A program made the translations under genes and the position numbers. Of a stretch of DNA of 57,953 nt, positions 34,256 through 42,918 are shown in pieces. Under the pieces are notes generated by a model that saw only the letters and a list, made by a program, of their open reading frames with translations, was not told the DNA's origin and searched no databases. The DNA comes from Prescottella defluvii (GTDB lineage Bacteria > Actinomycetota > Actinomycetes > Mycobacteriales > Mycobacteriaceae), in the NCBI RefSeq assembly GCF_000738775.1, contig NZ_JPOC01000041.1, forward strand, positions 1 through 57,953, given 5' to 3'. Numbering within the stretch: the first letter of the stretch is position 1; every line of letters begins with the position of its first letter.

Positions 34256-34344
34256 CTCACTCCCCGGCTCATTTCCCACCCCGCCGAAAATTCATGCCAA
34301 AATGGTGACACACCGTTGTCCCGGAGGCCTGAGAGCATCGTGAT

Positions 34345-35088
34345 GTGACGACGAACGCGAGCAACCCGACCATCATCCTGATCCCCGGCCATTGGCTGGG
34401 GGCTTGGGCATGGGACGAGGTGCGCGAACACCTGACCGCTGACGGCTGGCGAACCATCCCGATGACGCTTCCCGGCCTCGACGAGCGGGACCCCGAGCGG
34501 GCGTCCAGGACGCTCGACGACCAGGCGAAGGCGATCGTGCAGACCATGACCCAGGCCGAGGAGTCCGAGGCCCGGCCGGTGGTCGTCGTGGCGCACAGCG
34601 GAGCCAACGCGCCGGTGAGCCTGGTGCTCGATCAGCATCCTGAACTTGTCCGCCGGGTGGTGTGGGTCGACAGTGGACCCGTCGCGTCCGGCAGTGTCTT
34701 CGCCCCGGATGCGCCCGAGGATCTGAACGAGTTTCCCCTGCCGCCCTTCGACGCGCTCGGGGAGCAGGCCAGCCTCGAGGGCCTGAGCTCCGCAGCTCTC
34801 GAGCGGTTTCGAGCCAGGGCCGTTCCGGAACCCGGTCCCGTGCTCCGCCAGGAAGTGAAGCTCACCAACGATGCGCGTCTGGCGGTCCCGACCACTCTGG
34901 TGTGCTGCTCGATCCCGAGCGCGCAGATCGTGGAACTGGCCGACGCGGGTCATCCCATGTTCGCCGAGGTGTCGAACCTCCAGCATGTCGACCTCGTCGA
35001 CCTCCCGACCGGGCATTGGCCCATGTGGAGCCGCCCCGGCGACCTCTCCCGCGTCATCGCCGCAGCAGCGACTCCCCCAGCCGGCTGA
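34345..35088 (+). CDS. alpha/beta hydrolase
   Basis: 247 residues from GTG 34345. The start has the oxyanion-hole motif L-I-P-G-H-W-L-G-A-W-A-W (about 12-23). The nucleophile elbow reads A-H-S-G-A-N (Ser83), the acid is near L-C-C-S-I-P-S or D-A-G, and the catalytic His is in G-H-W-P-M-W (about 225). This resembles the salicylate-esterase/EstC-like group found next to YafY regulators. Cytoplasmic, no signal peptide. The substrate is unknown. The GACA...TGTC inverted motif near 34309-34322 in the promoter region may be the regulator's site. Confidence 0.88.
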   Translation: MTTNASNPTIILIPGHWLGAWAWDEVREHLTADGWRTIPMTLPGLDERDPERASRTLDDQAKAIVQTMTQAEESEARPVVVVAHSGANAPVSLVLDQHPELVRRVVWVDSGPVASGSVFAPDAPEDLNEFPLPPFDALGEQASLEGLSSAALERFRARAVPEPGPVLRQEVKLTNDARLAVPTTLVCCSIPSAQIVELADAGHPMFAEVSNLQHVDLVDLPTGHWPMWSRPGDLSRVIAAAATPPAG

Positions 35089-35159
35089 ACCGCAGACAGA
35101 CTCGAGGAAGGATGGCCGCGGTGCTCGGTCGACGGGCGCGACCGGGCACCGCGAACCGC

Positions 35160-35651
35160 TCAGTCCCGGACTTCGGTGAGCCGTCCCGTGGCGACGTCGA
35201 ACACGAAGCCCCGCAACGACTCGGTGAGGGTGACGAACGGGCTGTTCGCCACGCGCCGCAGCGACTGCCGGACGTCTTCCTCCACATCGGGGAACGCTTC
35301 CGCCGACCAGTTCGGCTTGATGCCGGTCTCGTCCTGAATGGCGCGCTTGAACGCGTCGTCGGTGAAGGTGAGCATGCCGCAGTCGGTGTGGTGGATCAGG
35401 ATGATCTCCCGTGTTCCGAGCAGTCGCTGGCTGATCGCGAGCGACCGGATCTCGTCGTCGGTGACGACGCCGCCCGCATTGCGCATCACGTGCGCCTCGC
35501 CGGCACCGAGCCCGAGGATCCGGTACACGTCCAGTCGCGCGTCCATGCACGCGACCACCGCGACATGTCTGCTCGGTGGGAGCGGCAACGGTCCGGAGAA
35601 GGTCTCGGCGTAGCGCTTGTTGTTCTCGAGGTATTCGTCGGTGACCGTCAT
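35160..35651 (-). CDS. beta-class carbonic anhydrase
   Basis: 163 residues from ATG 35651. Zinc ligands of the beta class are in place: Cys35 with the Asp37-Arg39 dyad (A-C-M-D-A-R), His88 and Cys91 (H-H-T-D-C-G). The short form with a long loop (about 95-130, with I-K-P-N-W) is the one common in actinobacteria, similar to mycobacterial Rv1284. It interconverts CO2 and bicarbonate in the cytoplasm. A long ORF in the same frame continues upstream across the next ABC-F gene, but it is antisense to that gene and not real. Confidence 0.92.
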   Translation of the reverse strand: MTVTDEYLENNKRYAETFSGPLPLPPSRHVAVVACMDARLDVYRILGLGAGEAHVMRNAGGVVTDDEIRSLAISQRLLGTREIILIHHTDCGMLTFTDDAFKRAIQDETGIKPNWSAEAFPDVEEDVRQSLRRVANSPFVTLTESLRGFVFDVATGRLTEVRD

Positions 35652-35768
35652 CGGCGTCTCCCGGGTTCCTGAGGTCGAGCGGGGTCGAATGCCCGCGCAC
35701 GCCTTCCATGATCGTCGCGCCTGCGCGCCCGCGGAACCCTTCCGCTCCCCGTGAGCGGAATAAACCGG

Positions 35769-35797
35769 TTGCGCGGCGGTTGAACCGGTCATACCGT
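35769..35797 (+). promoter_or_regulatory. predicted promoter of second ABC-F gene
   Basis: TTGCGC (35769-35774), a 17-base spacer and TACCGT (35792-35797). It lies between the carbonic anhydrase start and the ABC-F start and is flanked by the inverted arms ACCGGTT (35764-35770) and AACCGGT (35783-35789), a possible operator. A hairpin, TTCCGCTC/GAGCGGAA (35740-35747 with 35753-35760), sits just upstream. Confidence 0.45.
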
Positions 35798-35921
35798 GGT
35801 CGACGTTCGTGTTTCCGATCGATAGGACAGGCCCTTGCTCCTGTAGAGGTGATCCCGCGCCCTGCGCGTCGTGTGCCACGGCACAGGACTGCGCCTCGCA
35901 CGCAAACCTCTCGGAGTCTCC

Positions 35922-37514
35922 ATGGCACATCCCTCCACGTCCGTATCCCTGTCCGATCTCACCTTCTCGTGGCCCGACGGCTCCCCCGTCGTCGACGGCC
36001 TCGACGCCGTCTTCGGTTCGGGACGAACCGGGCTCGTCGGTCTCAACGGCTGTGGCAAGTCCACGCTGTTGAAGCTGATCGCGGGCCGCCTGCAACCGGC
36101 GCGCGGGTCGATCACCACGCACGGCACCGTCGGCTACCTTCCGCAGGATCTGACGCTCGATCCGGGCGTGCGGGTCGACGCGATCCTCGAAATCGCCGAT
36201 GTCCGACAAGCGTTGGCGCGCATCGAGTCCGGCGTCGGCACCGACAGCGATTTCGACACCGTCGGTGCGGCGTGGGACATCGAGGAGCGTGCGGTGTCCA
36301 TCCTGCACCGGCTGGGCCTGCGGCGCATCGTCGCCGACATCGCCGACCTGGACAGGACGGTGGGAGAGTTGTCCGGCGGCGAGACGACGCTGCTCGGGCT
36401 CACCGCACAACTGCTGGCCGAGCCGGACATCCTGCTGCTCGACGAACCGACCAACAACCTCGACGAGACCAGCCGCGATCTGCTCGATGCCGCAGTCCGG
36501 CAGTTCCCCGGCACCGTCCTGCTCGTCAGCCACGACCGTGATCTGCTCGAGTCGGTCGACGCGATTGCCGAACTGCGTGACGGTCGAATTCGATTGTTCG
36601 GCGGTAACTTCGACGACTATCGGCGGGCGATCGAGGCGGAGCAGCAGGCCGCGCAGGCGGCCGTCCGCGACGCGCGCAGCGATGTCCGCAAGCAGGGCCG
36701 CGAGCTGATCGAGGCGCAGATCAAACTGGATCGTCGCGCGCGCTACGGCAAGAAGATGTTCGAGAACAAGCGCGAACCCAAGATCATCATGGGTATGCGA
36801 AAGCGGGCTGCCCAGGAATCGGCAGGCAAGCTGCGCGGCAACCACATCGAGAAGGTCGACGACGCGAAGAAGGCGCTCACCGAGGCGCAGGATCGGGTGC
36901 GCGACGACCGCGAGATCCGCATCGACCTCCCGGACACCGCGGTGCATCCGGGGCAGCAGGTGATCGAACTGGCCGGCACGCGACTGCGCACCGGCCAGAC
37001 TGTCGATCTCACCGTCACCGGACCGGAACGGATCGCGCTCACCGGCCGCAACGGCGTCGGCAAGACGACCGCACTGCAGGAGATCACGCACTGCGGCACC
37101 CGGGTGCCGTTCGGCTTCCTGCCGCAGCGCCTCGACATCTTCGATGAGCAGCTGTCGGTGGCGGCGAACGTCGCGACCGCGGCGCCCCACGCCTCCGTCG
37201 AACGGATCCGGGGCAGCCTGGCCCGGTTCCTGTTCCGCGGTGCCGAGGCCGATGCCGCAGTCGCGACGCTGTCCGGCGGCGAACGACTGCGGGCGGCGCT
37301 CGCGCTGCTGCTGACGGCGGAGCCACCGCCGCGACTGTTGCTGCTCGACGAGCCGACGAACAACCTCGACCTGCCCTCGCTGGACCATCTCGTGCAGGCG
37401 TTGAACGAGTTCCGCGGAGCGCTGATCGTCGTGAGTCACGATCGGCAGTTCCTGCGCGACATCGGCATCACGCGCCGGCTCGAACTCACGGAGGACGGGC
37501 TGGTCGACGCCTGA
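35922..37514 (+). CDS. ABC-F family ATPase
   Basis: 530 residues from ATG 35922, with GGAG six bases upstream; the frame is open to GTG 35871. Two cassettes: Walker [10 protein letters not shown], signature L-S-G-G-E, Walker B D-E-P-T-N-N-L-D, a basic linker (about 235-320) with many Arg and Lys, then Walker [17 protein letters not shown] and D-E-P-T-N-N-L-D. No membrane segments. It acts on the ribosome; the basic linker and actinobacterial context suit a translation-factor or resistance-type ABC-F, and its drug range is unknown. It is transcribed from its own promoter. Confidence 0.9.
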   Translation: MAHPSTSVSLSDLTFSWPDGSPVVDGLDAVFGSGRTGLVGLNGCGKSTLLKLIAGRLQPARGSITTHGTVGYLPQDLTLDPGVRVDAILEIADVRQALARIESGVGTDSDFDTVGAAWDIEERAVSILHRLGLRRIVADIADLDRTVGELSGGETTLLGLTAQLLAEPDILLLDEPTNNLDETSRDLLDAAVRQFPGTVLLVSHDRDLLESVDAIAELRDGRIRLFGGNFDDYRRAIEAEQQAAQAAVRDARSDVRKQGRELIEAQIKLDRRARYGKKMFENKREPKIIMGMRKRAAQESAGKLRGNHIEKVDDAKKALTEAQDRVRDDREIRIDLPDTAVHPGQQVIELAGTRLRTGQTVDLTVTGPERIALTGRNGVGKTTALQEITHCGTRVPFGFLPQRLDIFDEQLSVAANVATAAPHASVERIRGSLARFLFRGAEADAAVATLSGGERLRAALALLLTAEPPPRLLLLDEPTNNLDLPSLDHLVQALNEFRGALIVVSHDRQFLRDIGITRRLELTEDGLVDA

Positions 37515-37741
37515 CGCCGCCCGTATGACATCCGCCACAGATGACGGAGCCCGCGGCAGCGGCTAACACGGCGGGCATCGACGGCACTAGCGACGAACGT
37601 CCCGGAATGTCGCCACACCAGCCACACGGGCATCAAACGAACCGATTGCGCTGCTTCGGTTTCCGACCCCCGAAGAACGGCGTCCGAACGCGCCGAAATT
37701 GCCCGTAGCCTGGGGGGCGACCGAGCCGAGAGGTAGATGCC

Positions 37742-38044
37742 GTGAACGCCACCGAGACGACCACGAGCGACCGCACGAGCATCGATACGACGGATCACAT
37801 CCGCGCGCAGTGGCAGGCCCGTTCGATAGCCCCAGAGGCCACAGAGGCCACAGTGGCCACAGTGGCCCGTGCGAGGCGGATACGCACACGGCGGATCCTG
37901 CTGGTTCTCGCGTCCACGCTGGGTGCGCTCGGCCCGGCGGTCCTGGCCACGATGATCGGCGTCCGGGCGGGCGAGGCCTTCCGCGTCCTGCTCCTGACCG
38001 TCGTTCCGGTGGCCCTCGCGTACCTCCTGCTTCGTCCGCGCTGA
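37742..38044 (+). CDS. small membrane protein of unknown function
   Basis: 100 residues from GTG 37742, with GAGAGG upstream. The N-terminal 48 residues are polar and Thr/Ala-rich, encoded in part by 9-base tandem repeats; then a basic stop-transfer-like R-R-I-R-T-R-R and two hydrophobic helices (about 52-72 and 79-97). Codon use fits the region. No known family is recognised. It precedes cbiM by 93 bases on the same strand, but a promoter-like motif lies between them. Confidence 0.55.
   Translation: MNATETTTSDRTSIDTTDHIRAQWQARSIAPEATEATVATVARARRIRTRRILLVLASTLGALGPAVLATMIGVRAGEAFRVLLLTVVPVALAYLLLRPR
37833..37865 (+). repeat. 9-bp tandem repeats inside small membrane protein gene
   Basis: About three and a half copies of the unit G-(A/T)-G-G-C-C-A-C-A. 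They keep the reading frame and encode an Glu/Val-Ala-Thr repeat, so copy-number change would lengthen or shorten the polar N-terminus without a frameshift. Confidence 0.75.
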
Positions 38045-38074
38045 CGCCCGAACGGGACTATTCCGGAAAGCCTG

Positions 38075-38102
38075 TTCAGGTGTTCACATGACTCGATAAA
38101 CT
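38075..38102 (+). promoter_or_regulatory. predicted cbiMNQO promoter
   Basis: TTCAGG (38075-38080), a 16-base spacer and TAAACT (38097-38102). Two direct TGTTCA repeats (38073-38078 and 38081-38086) overlap the -35 region. No cobalamin riboswitch-like structure is seen. Confidence 0.4.
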
Positions 38103-38137
38103 CGACACCACCGATCCCCTCGCCCCAGGAGGGCAGT

Positions 38138-38863
38138 GTGGCTGTCGAATACACGGGTGGGCCGAGTCAGATCGTCGCCATGCACATGAGCGACGGCATC
38201 ATCAACGCTCCGACGTCGGCTCTGTTCTGGGCCGTAGCGATCGTCGGTGTGGGCATCGCGATCTGGCGGGCCCGAACCGAACTCACCGAACGCACCGCCC
38301 CCATGGCCGGCCTGGTCGCGGCCTTCATCTTCGCGGTCCAGATGATCAATTTCCCGATTCTGCCCGGCGTCAGTGGTCACCTGTTGGGGGGCGGGCTGGC
38401 GGCAATTCTGGTGGGGCCGTATACCGGCGCGCTGTGTATCACGATCGTGCTGACGGTCCAGGCACTGCTGTTCGCGGACGGCGGGCTCACCGCGCTCGGC
38501 GCGAACGTCACCAACATGGCCCTCGTCGGGACCGCGGTCGGGTACGGCGTGGCCGTCGCGTTGCGGCCCTTGCTCGTTCGACGCGGTGACGCCGGGATCG
38601 GCGTTCTCTCGTTCATCTCCGCCTGGTGCGCAACGGTTCTCGCGGCGTCGATGTTCGTGGTCGAGTACGCGATCGGCGGCGCGTCGGTGACGTCGCTGCA
38701 CACCGTCGCCGCCTACATGTTCGGCACGCATGCGTTGATCGGGATCGGGGAGGGCATCATCACCGCGTTCACGGTGGTCGCGGTCGCCCGGGCCCGACCC
38801 GATCTGGTGTATCTGCTGCGGACACAGCCGGTGCGAACAGCACGGACGGCGGCGACGCCGTGA
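38138..38863 (+). CDS. cbiM: ECF transporter substrate-binding membrane subunit CbiM/NikM
   Basis: 241 residues from GTG 38138, with AGGAGG five bases upstream. The mature N-terminus typical of the family, M-H-M-S-D-G-I-I-N, is found at residue 15 (ATG 38180); in studied NikM/CbiM proteins the free amino end with His2 holds the metal. The 14-residue extension is too short for a signal peptide, so either the true start is 38180 or the segment is removed. Seven hydrophobic segments follow, including I-N-F-P-I-L-P-G-V-S-G-H-L-L-G-G-G and the G-A-L-C-I-T-I-V-L-T-V-Q-A-L-L-F-A-D-G-G-L-T-A-L-G-A-N motif. Beside a hydrogenase operon, nickel is the likely metal. Confidence 0.9.
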   Translation: MAVEYTGGPSQIVAMHMSDGIINAPTSALFWAVAIVGVGIAIWRARTELTERTAPMAGLVAAFIFAVQMINFPILPGVSGHLLGGGLAAILVGPYTGALCITIVLTVQALLFADGGLTALGANVTNMALVGTAVGYGVAVALRPLLVRRGDAGIGVLSFISAWCATVLAASMFVVEYAIGGASVTSLHTVAAYMFGTHALIGIGEGIITAFTVVAVARARPDLVYLLRTQPVRTARTAATP

Positions 38864-39210
38864 GCAGGCCCGCGGCCACCCGTTCGTGGTTCCTGGTCGG
38901 TTTCGCGGTCGCGGCGCTGCTGATCGCCGGCGTGCTGTCCTATTTCGCCAGTTCCAGTCCCGACGGACTGGACTCCACCACACAGCGCGGGTGCCAGGTG
39001 GTCGAGACCGACGGCGGCGAACAGTTGGTGGGTGACTGCATCGCACAGAGCGCCACCGATCACCACCTGTCCTCGTCACCGTTCGCCGACTACTCGATCC
39101 GCGGCGACTCCGCGCTCACCGGCGTGGCCGGGGTACTGGGGGTCATCGCGGTGTTCGTGTTGGCCGGACTACTGTTTCGGGCGCTCGCGCGCCGCCGACA
39201 GGGGCCGTGA
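38860..39210 (+). CDS. cbiN: ECF transporter small subunit CbiN/NikN (PDGLE domain)
   Basis: 116 residues from GTG 38860, which overlaps the cbiM stop by four bases (GTGA). It has one helix near the N-terminus (about 8-27) and one near the C-terminus (about 84-105) with an external loop between. The P-D-G-L motif directly after the first helix is the hallmark of CbiN/NikN and PDGLE proteins. The loop also has H-H-L and two Cys. The small subunit is needed for metal uptake together with CbiM. Confidence 0.87.
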   Translation: MSRPAATRSWFLVGFAVAALLIAGVLSYFASSSPDGLDSTTQRGCQVVETDGGEQLVGDCIAQSATDHHLSSSPFADYSIRGDSALTGVAGVLGVIAVFVLAGLLFRALARRRQGP

Positions 39211-39211
39211 C

Positions 39212-39970
39212 GTGTCCGGTGCACACACTCACCCGCTCTACCGCGAGGGCACGTCCCCGGTCCACCGGTTGCCGGCGGAGGTGAAGATCCTCGCGGCCTT
39301 CGTCGGCGTGTTCGCGGTGGTCGCCACACCACGCGAGGCGGTGTGGGCGTTCGCCCTCTATCTCGGCGTCCTCGTCGTGGTGTGGCGTATCGCGGGCATC
39401 GGAGTGCGTTGGCTGGCACCACGGATGCTCATCGAGCTGCCGTTCGTCGTGCTCGCGGTGCTGCTGCCGTTCGCCGAGTCGGGTGACCGGGTCACGGTCG
39501 CCGGGATCTCGCTGTCGGTGCCCGGGCTGTGGGCGGCGTGGAACATCCTCGTCAAGGGCACCCTCGGCGTGCTGGTGTCGTTGACGCTCGCGGCCACCAC
39601 TCCCGTCCGCGCGCTGCCGGCCGGGCTGTCGCGCCTGCACGTGCCCGGCATCGTCGTCACGGTCGTGACGCTGATGCTCCGGTACGTCGACATCCTCGCC
39701 GGGGAGATCGATCGGATGCGAACCGCCCGGATCGCCCGAGGCGACGACCCGCGCACCCTGCATCAGGTGGGGGCGACCGCCCGCGGCGTCGGCGGCGTCT
39801 TCCTCCGCGCCTACGAGCGCGGCGAACGCGTGCACCTGGCGATGGCGTCCCGCGGGTTCACCGGCACCGTGCCGTTGGCGGACACACCCGCGCCCCCAGC
39901 TGCCTGGTGCGCGGGCCTGACGCCGGCGGTGTGCGTGGTGTCGATCGCGACGACAGCGTGGATCGTGTGA
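39212..39970 (+). CDS. cbiQ: ECF transporter transmembrane coupling subunit CbiQ
   Basis: 252 residues from GTG 39212, one base after the cbiN stop. The start contains H-P-L-Y-R-E-G-T-S-P-V-H-R-L-P-A-E-V-K-I-L, typical of CbiQ. Four to five transmembrane helices follow. The coupling motifs that contact the ATPase are seen: R-T-A-R-I-A-R-G (about 168-175) and H-L-A-M-A-S-R-G-F (about 208-216), matching the two A-R-G-like signatures of T-subunits. It links the CbiMN core to the ATPase CbiO. Confidence 0.9.
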   Translation: MSGAHTHPLYREGTSPVHRLPAEVKILAAFVGVFAVVATPREAVWAFALYLGVLVVVWRIAGIGVRWLAPRMLIELPFVVLAVLLPFAESGDRVTVAGISLSVPGLWAAWNILVKGTLGVLVSLTLAATTPVRALPAGLSRLHVPGIVVTVVTLMLRYVDILAGEIDRMRTARIARGDDPRTLHQVGATARGVGGVFLRAYERGERVHLAMASRGFTGTVPLADTPAPPAAWCAGLTPAVCVVSIATTAWIV

Positions 39971-39971
39971 G

Positions 39972-40727
39972 ATGACTTCCCCGACAGCGATCGACGTACG
40001 CGGGCTGACCTTCACGTACCCGGACGGACGCCGGGCGCTGGACGGCATCGATATCACGGTCGCGGCGGGCGCCCGGGTCGCCGTGCTGGGACCGAACGGG
40101 GCCGGCAAGACCACGCTGATGCTCCAACTCAACGGGGTCCTCACCCCCACCGCGGGCAGCGTGTCGATCGGGGGGCTCGAGCTGGGCCGCGGGAGCGTCC
40201 GCGAGATCCGACGCCGGGTGGGTGTCGTGTTCCAGGATCCCGACGACCAACTGTTCATGCCCACTGTCGCCGAGGATGTCGCGTTCGGGCCGGCCAACTT
40301 CGGGGTCCGCGGCAGCGATCTCGAACGCCGCGTGGCCGACGCCCTCGAGCATGTGGGGATGGCCGAGCACGCACAGCGCAGCGCCGGGCATCTATCCGCC
40401 GGTCAACGCCGACGGGTCGCGCTTGCCACGGTACTGGCGTGCCGACCGGAGGTTCTGGTGCTCGACGAACCGTCGAGCAACCTCGACCCCGTGGCCCGGC
40501 GCGAACTCGCCGAGGTGCTCCAAGGCCTCGACACCACCCTGCTGCTGGTCACCCACGACCTGCCGTACGCCGCCCAATTATGCGATCGTGCAGTGATTCT
40601 CGATGACGGATGTCTGGTCGCGGACGAACGGATCGAACGCATACTCGGCGACACCGACCTGCTGGCGGCGCACCGCCTGGAGCTGCCGTGGGGATTCGTA
40701 CTTCCCGCGCCTACGCCGGATCGGTGA
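39972..40727 (+). CDS. cbiO: ECF transporter ATPase CbiO
   Basis: 251 residues from ATG 39972, one base after the cbiQ stop. Walker A G-P-N-G-A-G-K-T-T (about 38-46), Q-loop V-F-Q-D-P-D-D-Q, signature L-S-A-G-Q-R-R-R, Walker B V-L-V-L-D-E-P-S-S-N-L-D and H-loop T-H-D-L-P-Y-A are intact. It energises cobalt or nickel import. Its last 17 bases overlap the end of the DUF6390 gene on the other strand, so the transporter and hydrogenase operons converge with no spacer. Confidence 0.92.
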   Translation: MTSPTAIDVRGLTFTYPDGRRALDGIDITVAAGARVAVLGPNGAGKTTLMLQLNGVLTPTAGSVSIGGLELGRGSVREIRRRVGVVFQDPDDQLFMPTVAEDVAFGPANFGVRGSDLERRVADALEHVGMAEHAQRSAGHLSAGQRRRVALATVLACRPEVLVLDEPSSNLDPVARRELAEVLQGLDTTLLLVTHDLPYAAQLCDRAVILDDGCLVADERIERILGDTDLLAAHRLELPWGFVLPAPTPDR

Positions 40728-41472
40728 CGGCTTCGTGTGCGAGCCGGACGTTCGTCCGCCCCAGCTGCCAGTCCGTCCAGTGTTCCAGGGAGGCAGCCTC
40801 ATCAGCGTCGAGCCGGTCGCACACCAGATCCCAGTGCACGGCCACCCGGTCGCCCACCCGCAGGTCCGGTACGAACGAGCCGGCCGGGACACGTCGACGA
40901 ACCGCCCTGTCCTCGAGCGGGCCCAACGAGAGCTTCGTGCCGTCGAACTGCAGTCCCCGCGAATGCACCACGGCGGTGTCCGGCCGCAACTCCAGGACGA
41001 CGCCGTTGCGGATGCGACACGAGTCCAGCACCTGTAGCGGCTGCGGCATGCCGGTGCCGAGCAGTCGGGTCCACGGATACACCCCGAACACATGGAAGGC
41101 ATGTGTCGGCGCCGCCTCGGGCAGCAGGTCCTCGGTGAGGTGCTTCCAGTAGTGCCCGGCCTGCGCCCCCAAGCGGGCCAACAGTTCCCGGCCGAACTGC
41201 TCCCGATCCACCGACGCGGTCAGTTCGTTGCCGGTCCAGTAGCCGCGCACCACCGCCGCGTCGAGGGGGTCGTCCACCCCCGCCAGTTCGGCGAGCAACT
41301 GCTGGTACGGCCACGCGCCGCTGAACTGCCGAGCCGCGGCACCGACGTCGACGTCCGTCCCGGCCCCGCACGCCACCGCCTCGAGTCCCGCCGCGGCAGG
41401 ACCGCAGTAGCCCAGCGCATTCGGCGCGTATGCGTACCGCGCGAACAGGGCCCGACCGGCCCGGCCGCTCAC
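40711..41472 (-). CDS. DUF6390 family protein, hydrogenase-operon associated
   Basis: 253 residues from GTG 41472, overlapping the hypD stop by four bases; stop TAG at 40711-40713. The start reads L-F-A-R-Y-A-Y-A-P-N-A-L-G-Y-C-G-P, the mark of this actinobacterial family, which I recall only from group 1h hydrogenase operons. A middle region with W-P-Y-Q-Q-L-L-A-E and H-A-F-H-V-F-G-V-Y-P-W follows. From about 145 on, the C-rich-in-beta part (C-R-I-R-N-G-V-V..., then D-R-V-A-V-H-W-D) recalls a HypC-like or OB barrel but lacks a Cys start. Activity is unknown; operon position suggests a late maturation or assembly job. Confidence 0.8.
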   Translation of the reverse strand: MSGRAGRALFARYAYAPNALGYCGPAAAGLEAVACGAGTDVDVGAAARQFSGAWPYQQLLAELAGVDDPLDAAVVRGYWTGNELTASVDREQFGRELLARLGAQAGHYWKHLTEDLLPEAAPTHAFHVFGVYPWTRLLGTGMPQPLQVLDSCRIRNGVVLELRPDTAVVHSRGLQFDGTKLSLGPLEDRAVRRRVPAGSFVPDLRVGDRVAVHWDLVCDRLDADEAASLEHWTDWQLGRTNVRLAHEAVTDPA

Positions 41473-42599
41473 TCGGGTCTCCGCCCCACCAGCAGCGCCG
41501 TCTCCCGGTGCAGGCGCCCGAAGTTGTAGTACGCCGCGCATGCGCCCTCCGGCGACACCATGCACGTGCCGATCGGGGTCTCCGGGGTGCAGGCGGTGCC
41601 GAACACCTTGCACTCCCACGGCTTGATGACACCCTTGAGTACCTCGCCGCACTGGCACGCCTTGGGATCCGCGACCCGCACGCCCGGCATCGAGAAGCGC
41701 TCCTCCGCATCGAACTCGGCGTAGTCGGGGTGGATCTTCAGGGCGCTCTGGGAGATGAAACCCAGTCCGCGCCATTCGAAATGCGGACGCAGCGCGAAGG
41801 TTTCGCTCATCAGCTTCAGCGCCTGCGTGTTCCCCTCGGGACGGACCACGCGGATGTACTGATTCTCCACCTCGCACCGACCGTCCCGGATCTGCTGCAG
41901 CAGCATGTGCACCGATGCGAGGATGTCGAGTGGTTCGAACCCGGCGACCACCATCGGTTTCCCGTACACCTCGGGCACGAAACGGTACGGCCGCAACCCC
42001 ACCACCGTCGAGACGTGGCCCGGGCCGAGGAAGCCCGACAGCCGCAGGTCCGGCGACTCGAGGATCGCCTTGATGGGCGGCACGATCGTCACGTGGTTGC
42101 AGAAGATGCTGAAGTTCGTGACGCCCATCTGCCGGGCCCGCACCAACGTCACCGCGGTGGACGGGGCGGTGGTCTCGAACCCGACCGCGAAGAACACCAC
42201 CTGCTTGTCGGGATGGTCGAGCGCGATCTTGAGGGCGTCGAGCGGTGAGTACACGAATCGCACGTCCGCGCCACGGGCCTTGGCCTCGATGAGGTTCCCG
42301 CGGGAACCGGGCACCCGCATCATGTCGCCGAACGTCGTGAAGATGACGTCGGGCTGTTCGGCGAGGTACATCGCGTCGTCGACGCGCCCCATCGGGATCA
42401 CACACACCGGGCACCCGGGTCCGTGCACGAGCTCCACGGACCGCGGCAGCAGGTGTTCGATACCGTGCCGGTAGATGGTGTGGGTGTGTCCGCCGCACAC
42501 CTCCATGAACTTGAACTCGTCGTCGCCGGCGAGATCGGTGATGGACCGGACCAGCGCCCGTGCTGCCGCCGGATCGCGGAATTCGTCCACGAACTTCAT
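41469..42599 (-). CDS. hypD: hydrogenase maturation factor HypD
   Basis: 376 residues from ATG 42599. HypD is the Fe-S scaffold on which, with HypC and HypE, the Fe(CN)2CO group is built. Key motifs: E-V-C-G-G-H-T-H (about 33-40), G-P-G-C-P-V-C (about 60-66), the F-E-T-T-A-P-S motif, and the C-terminal [4Fe-4S] cysteine set C-Q-C-G-E-V-L-K-G, W-E-C-K-V-F-G-x-x-C-T-P, I-G-T-C-M-V-S-x-E-G-A-C-A-A-Y-Y. All required Cys appear intact. Followed by the DUF6390 gene through a GTGA overlap; the hypC start upstream is 28 bases away. Confidence 0.97.
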   Translation of the reverse strand: MKFVDEFRDPAAARALVRSITDLAGDDEFKFMEVCGGHTHTIYRHGIEHLLPRSVELVHGPGCPVCVIPMGRVDDAMYLAEQPDVIFTTFGDMMRVPGSRGNLIEAKARGADVRFVYSPLDALKIALDHPDKQVVFFAVGFETTAPSTAVTLVRARQMGVTNFSIFCNHVTIVPPIKAILESPDLRLSGFLGPGHVSTVVGLRPYRFVPEVYGKPMVVAGFEPLDILASVHMLLQQIRDGRCEVENQYIRVVRPEGNTQALKLMSETFALRPHFEWRGLGFISQSALKIHPDYAEFDAEERFSMPGVRVADPKACQCGEVLKGVIKPWECKVFGTACTPETPIGTCMVSPEGACAAYYNFGRLHRETALLVGRRPE

Positions 42600-42627
42600 G
42601 GTGCCCCTCCTCGGTGACGCGCGTGCG

Positions 42628-42900
42628 TCAGTTGATTCTCGACGAGTTGAACGCGTCGATCTCGTTGACGTAGTCGGCGCCCATCTTCTGGACCTGGTCG
42701 AGCGTCAGCGCGGCCTCGGCCTCGTCGATCTTCGCCATCGCGAAGCCCACGTGGACGAGGACCCAGTCGCCGACGACCAGTCCGTCGTCGGCGAGCAGGC
42801 GCACGCTGATCGTCCGCTGGACCCCATTCACGTCCACCTTCGCGAGGTGCTGCTCGGTGTCCACCATCTGCACCACCTGCCCCGGAATGCCCAGACACAT
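42628..42900 (-). CDS. hypC: hydrogenase maturation chaperone HypC (copy 1)
   Basis: 90 residues from ATG 42900. It begins M-C-L-G-I-P-G-Q-V, with the essential Cys2 that becomes the N-terminal residue and binds the iron group or the large-subunit precursor. The barrel motif G-D-W-V-L-V-H-V-G-F-A-M-A-K-I-D is typical. HypC shuttles between HypD and the hydrogenase large subunit. A second hypC and a HypC-like domain in a fusion protein lie upstream in the same operon, so partner specificity may be divided. Confidence 0.95.
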   Translation of the reverse strand: MCLGIPGQVVQMVDTEQHLAKVDVNGVQRTISVRLLADDGLVVGDWVLVHVGFAMAKIDEAEAALTLDQVQKMGADYVNEIDAFNSSRIN

Positions 42901-42918
42901 GGTCGGCTCCTTCCTCGT

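Noticed and set aside
35160-37538. A 792-codon minus-strand ORF covering the second ABC-F gene and the carbonic anhydrase
   Set aside because: Only the last 163 codons match a known protein (carbonic anhydrase from ATG 35651). The rest is antisense to a clear ABC-F gene and is low complexity.
38045-38137. Cobalamin riboswitch before cbiM
   Set aside because: Only 93 bases lie between genes, and no B12-box-like sequence or multi-stem layout is present.
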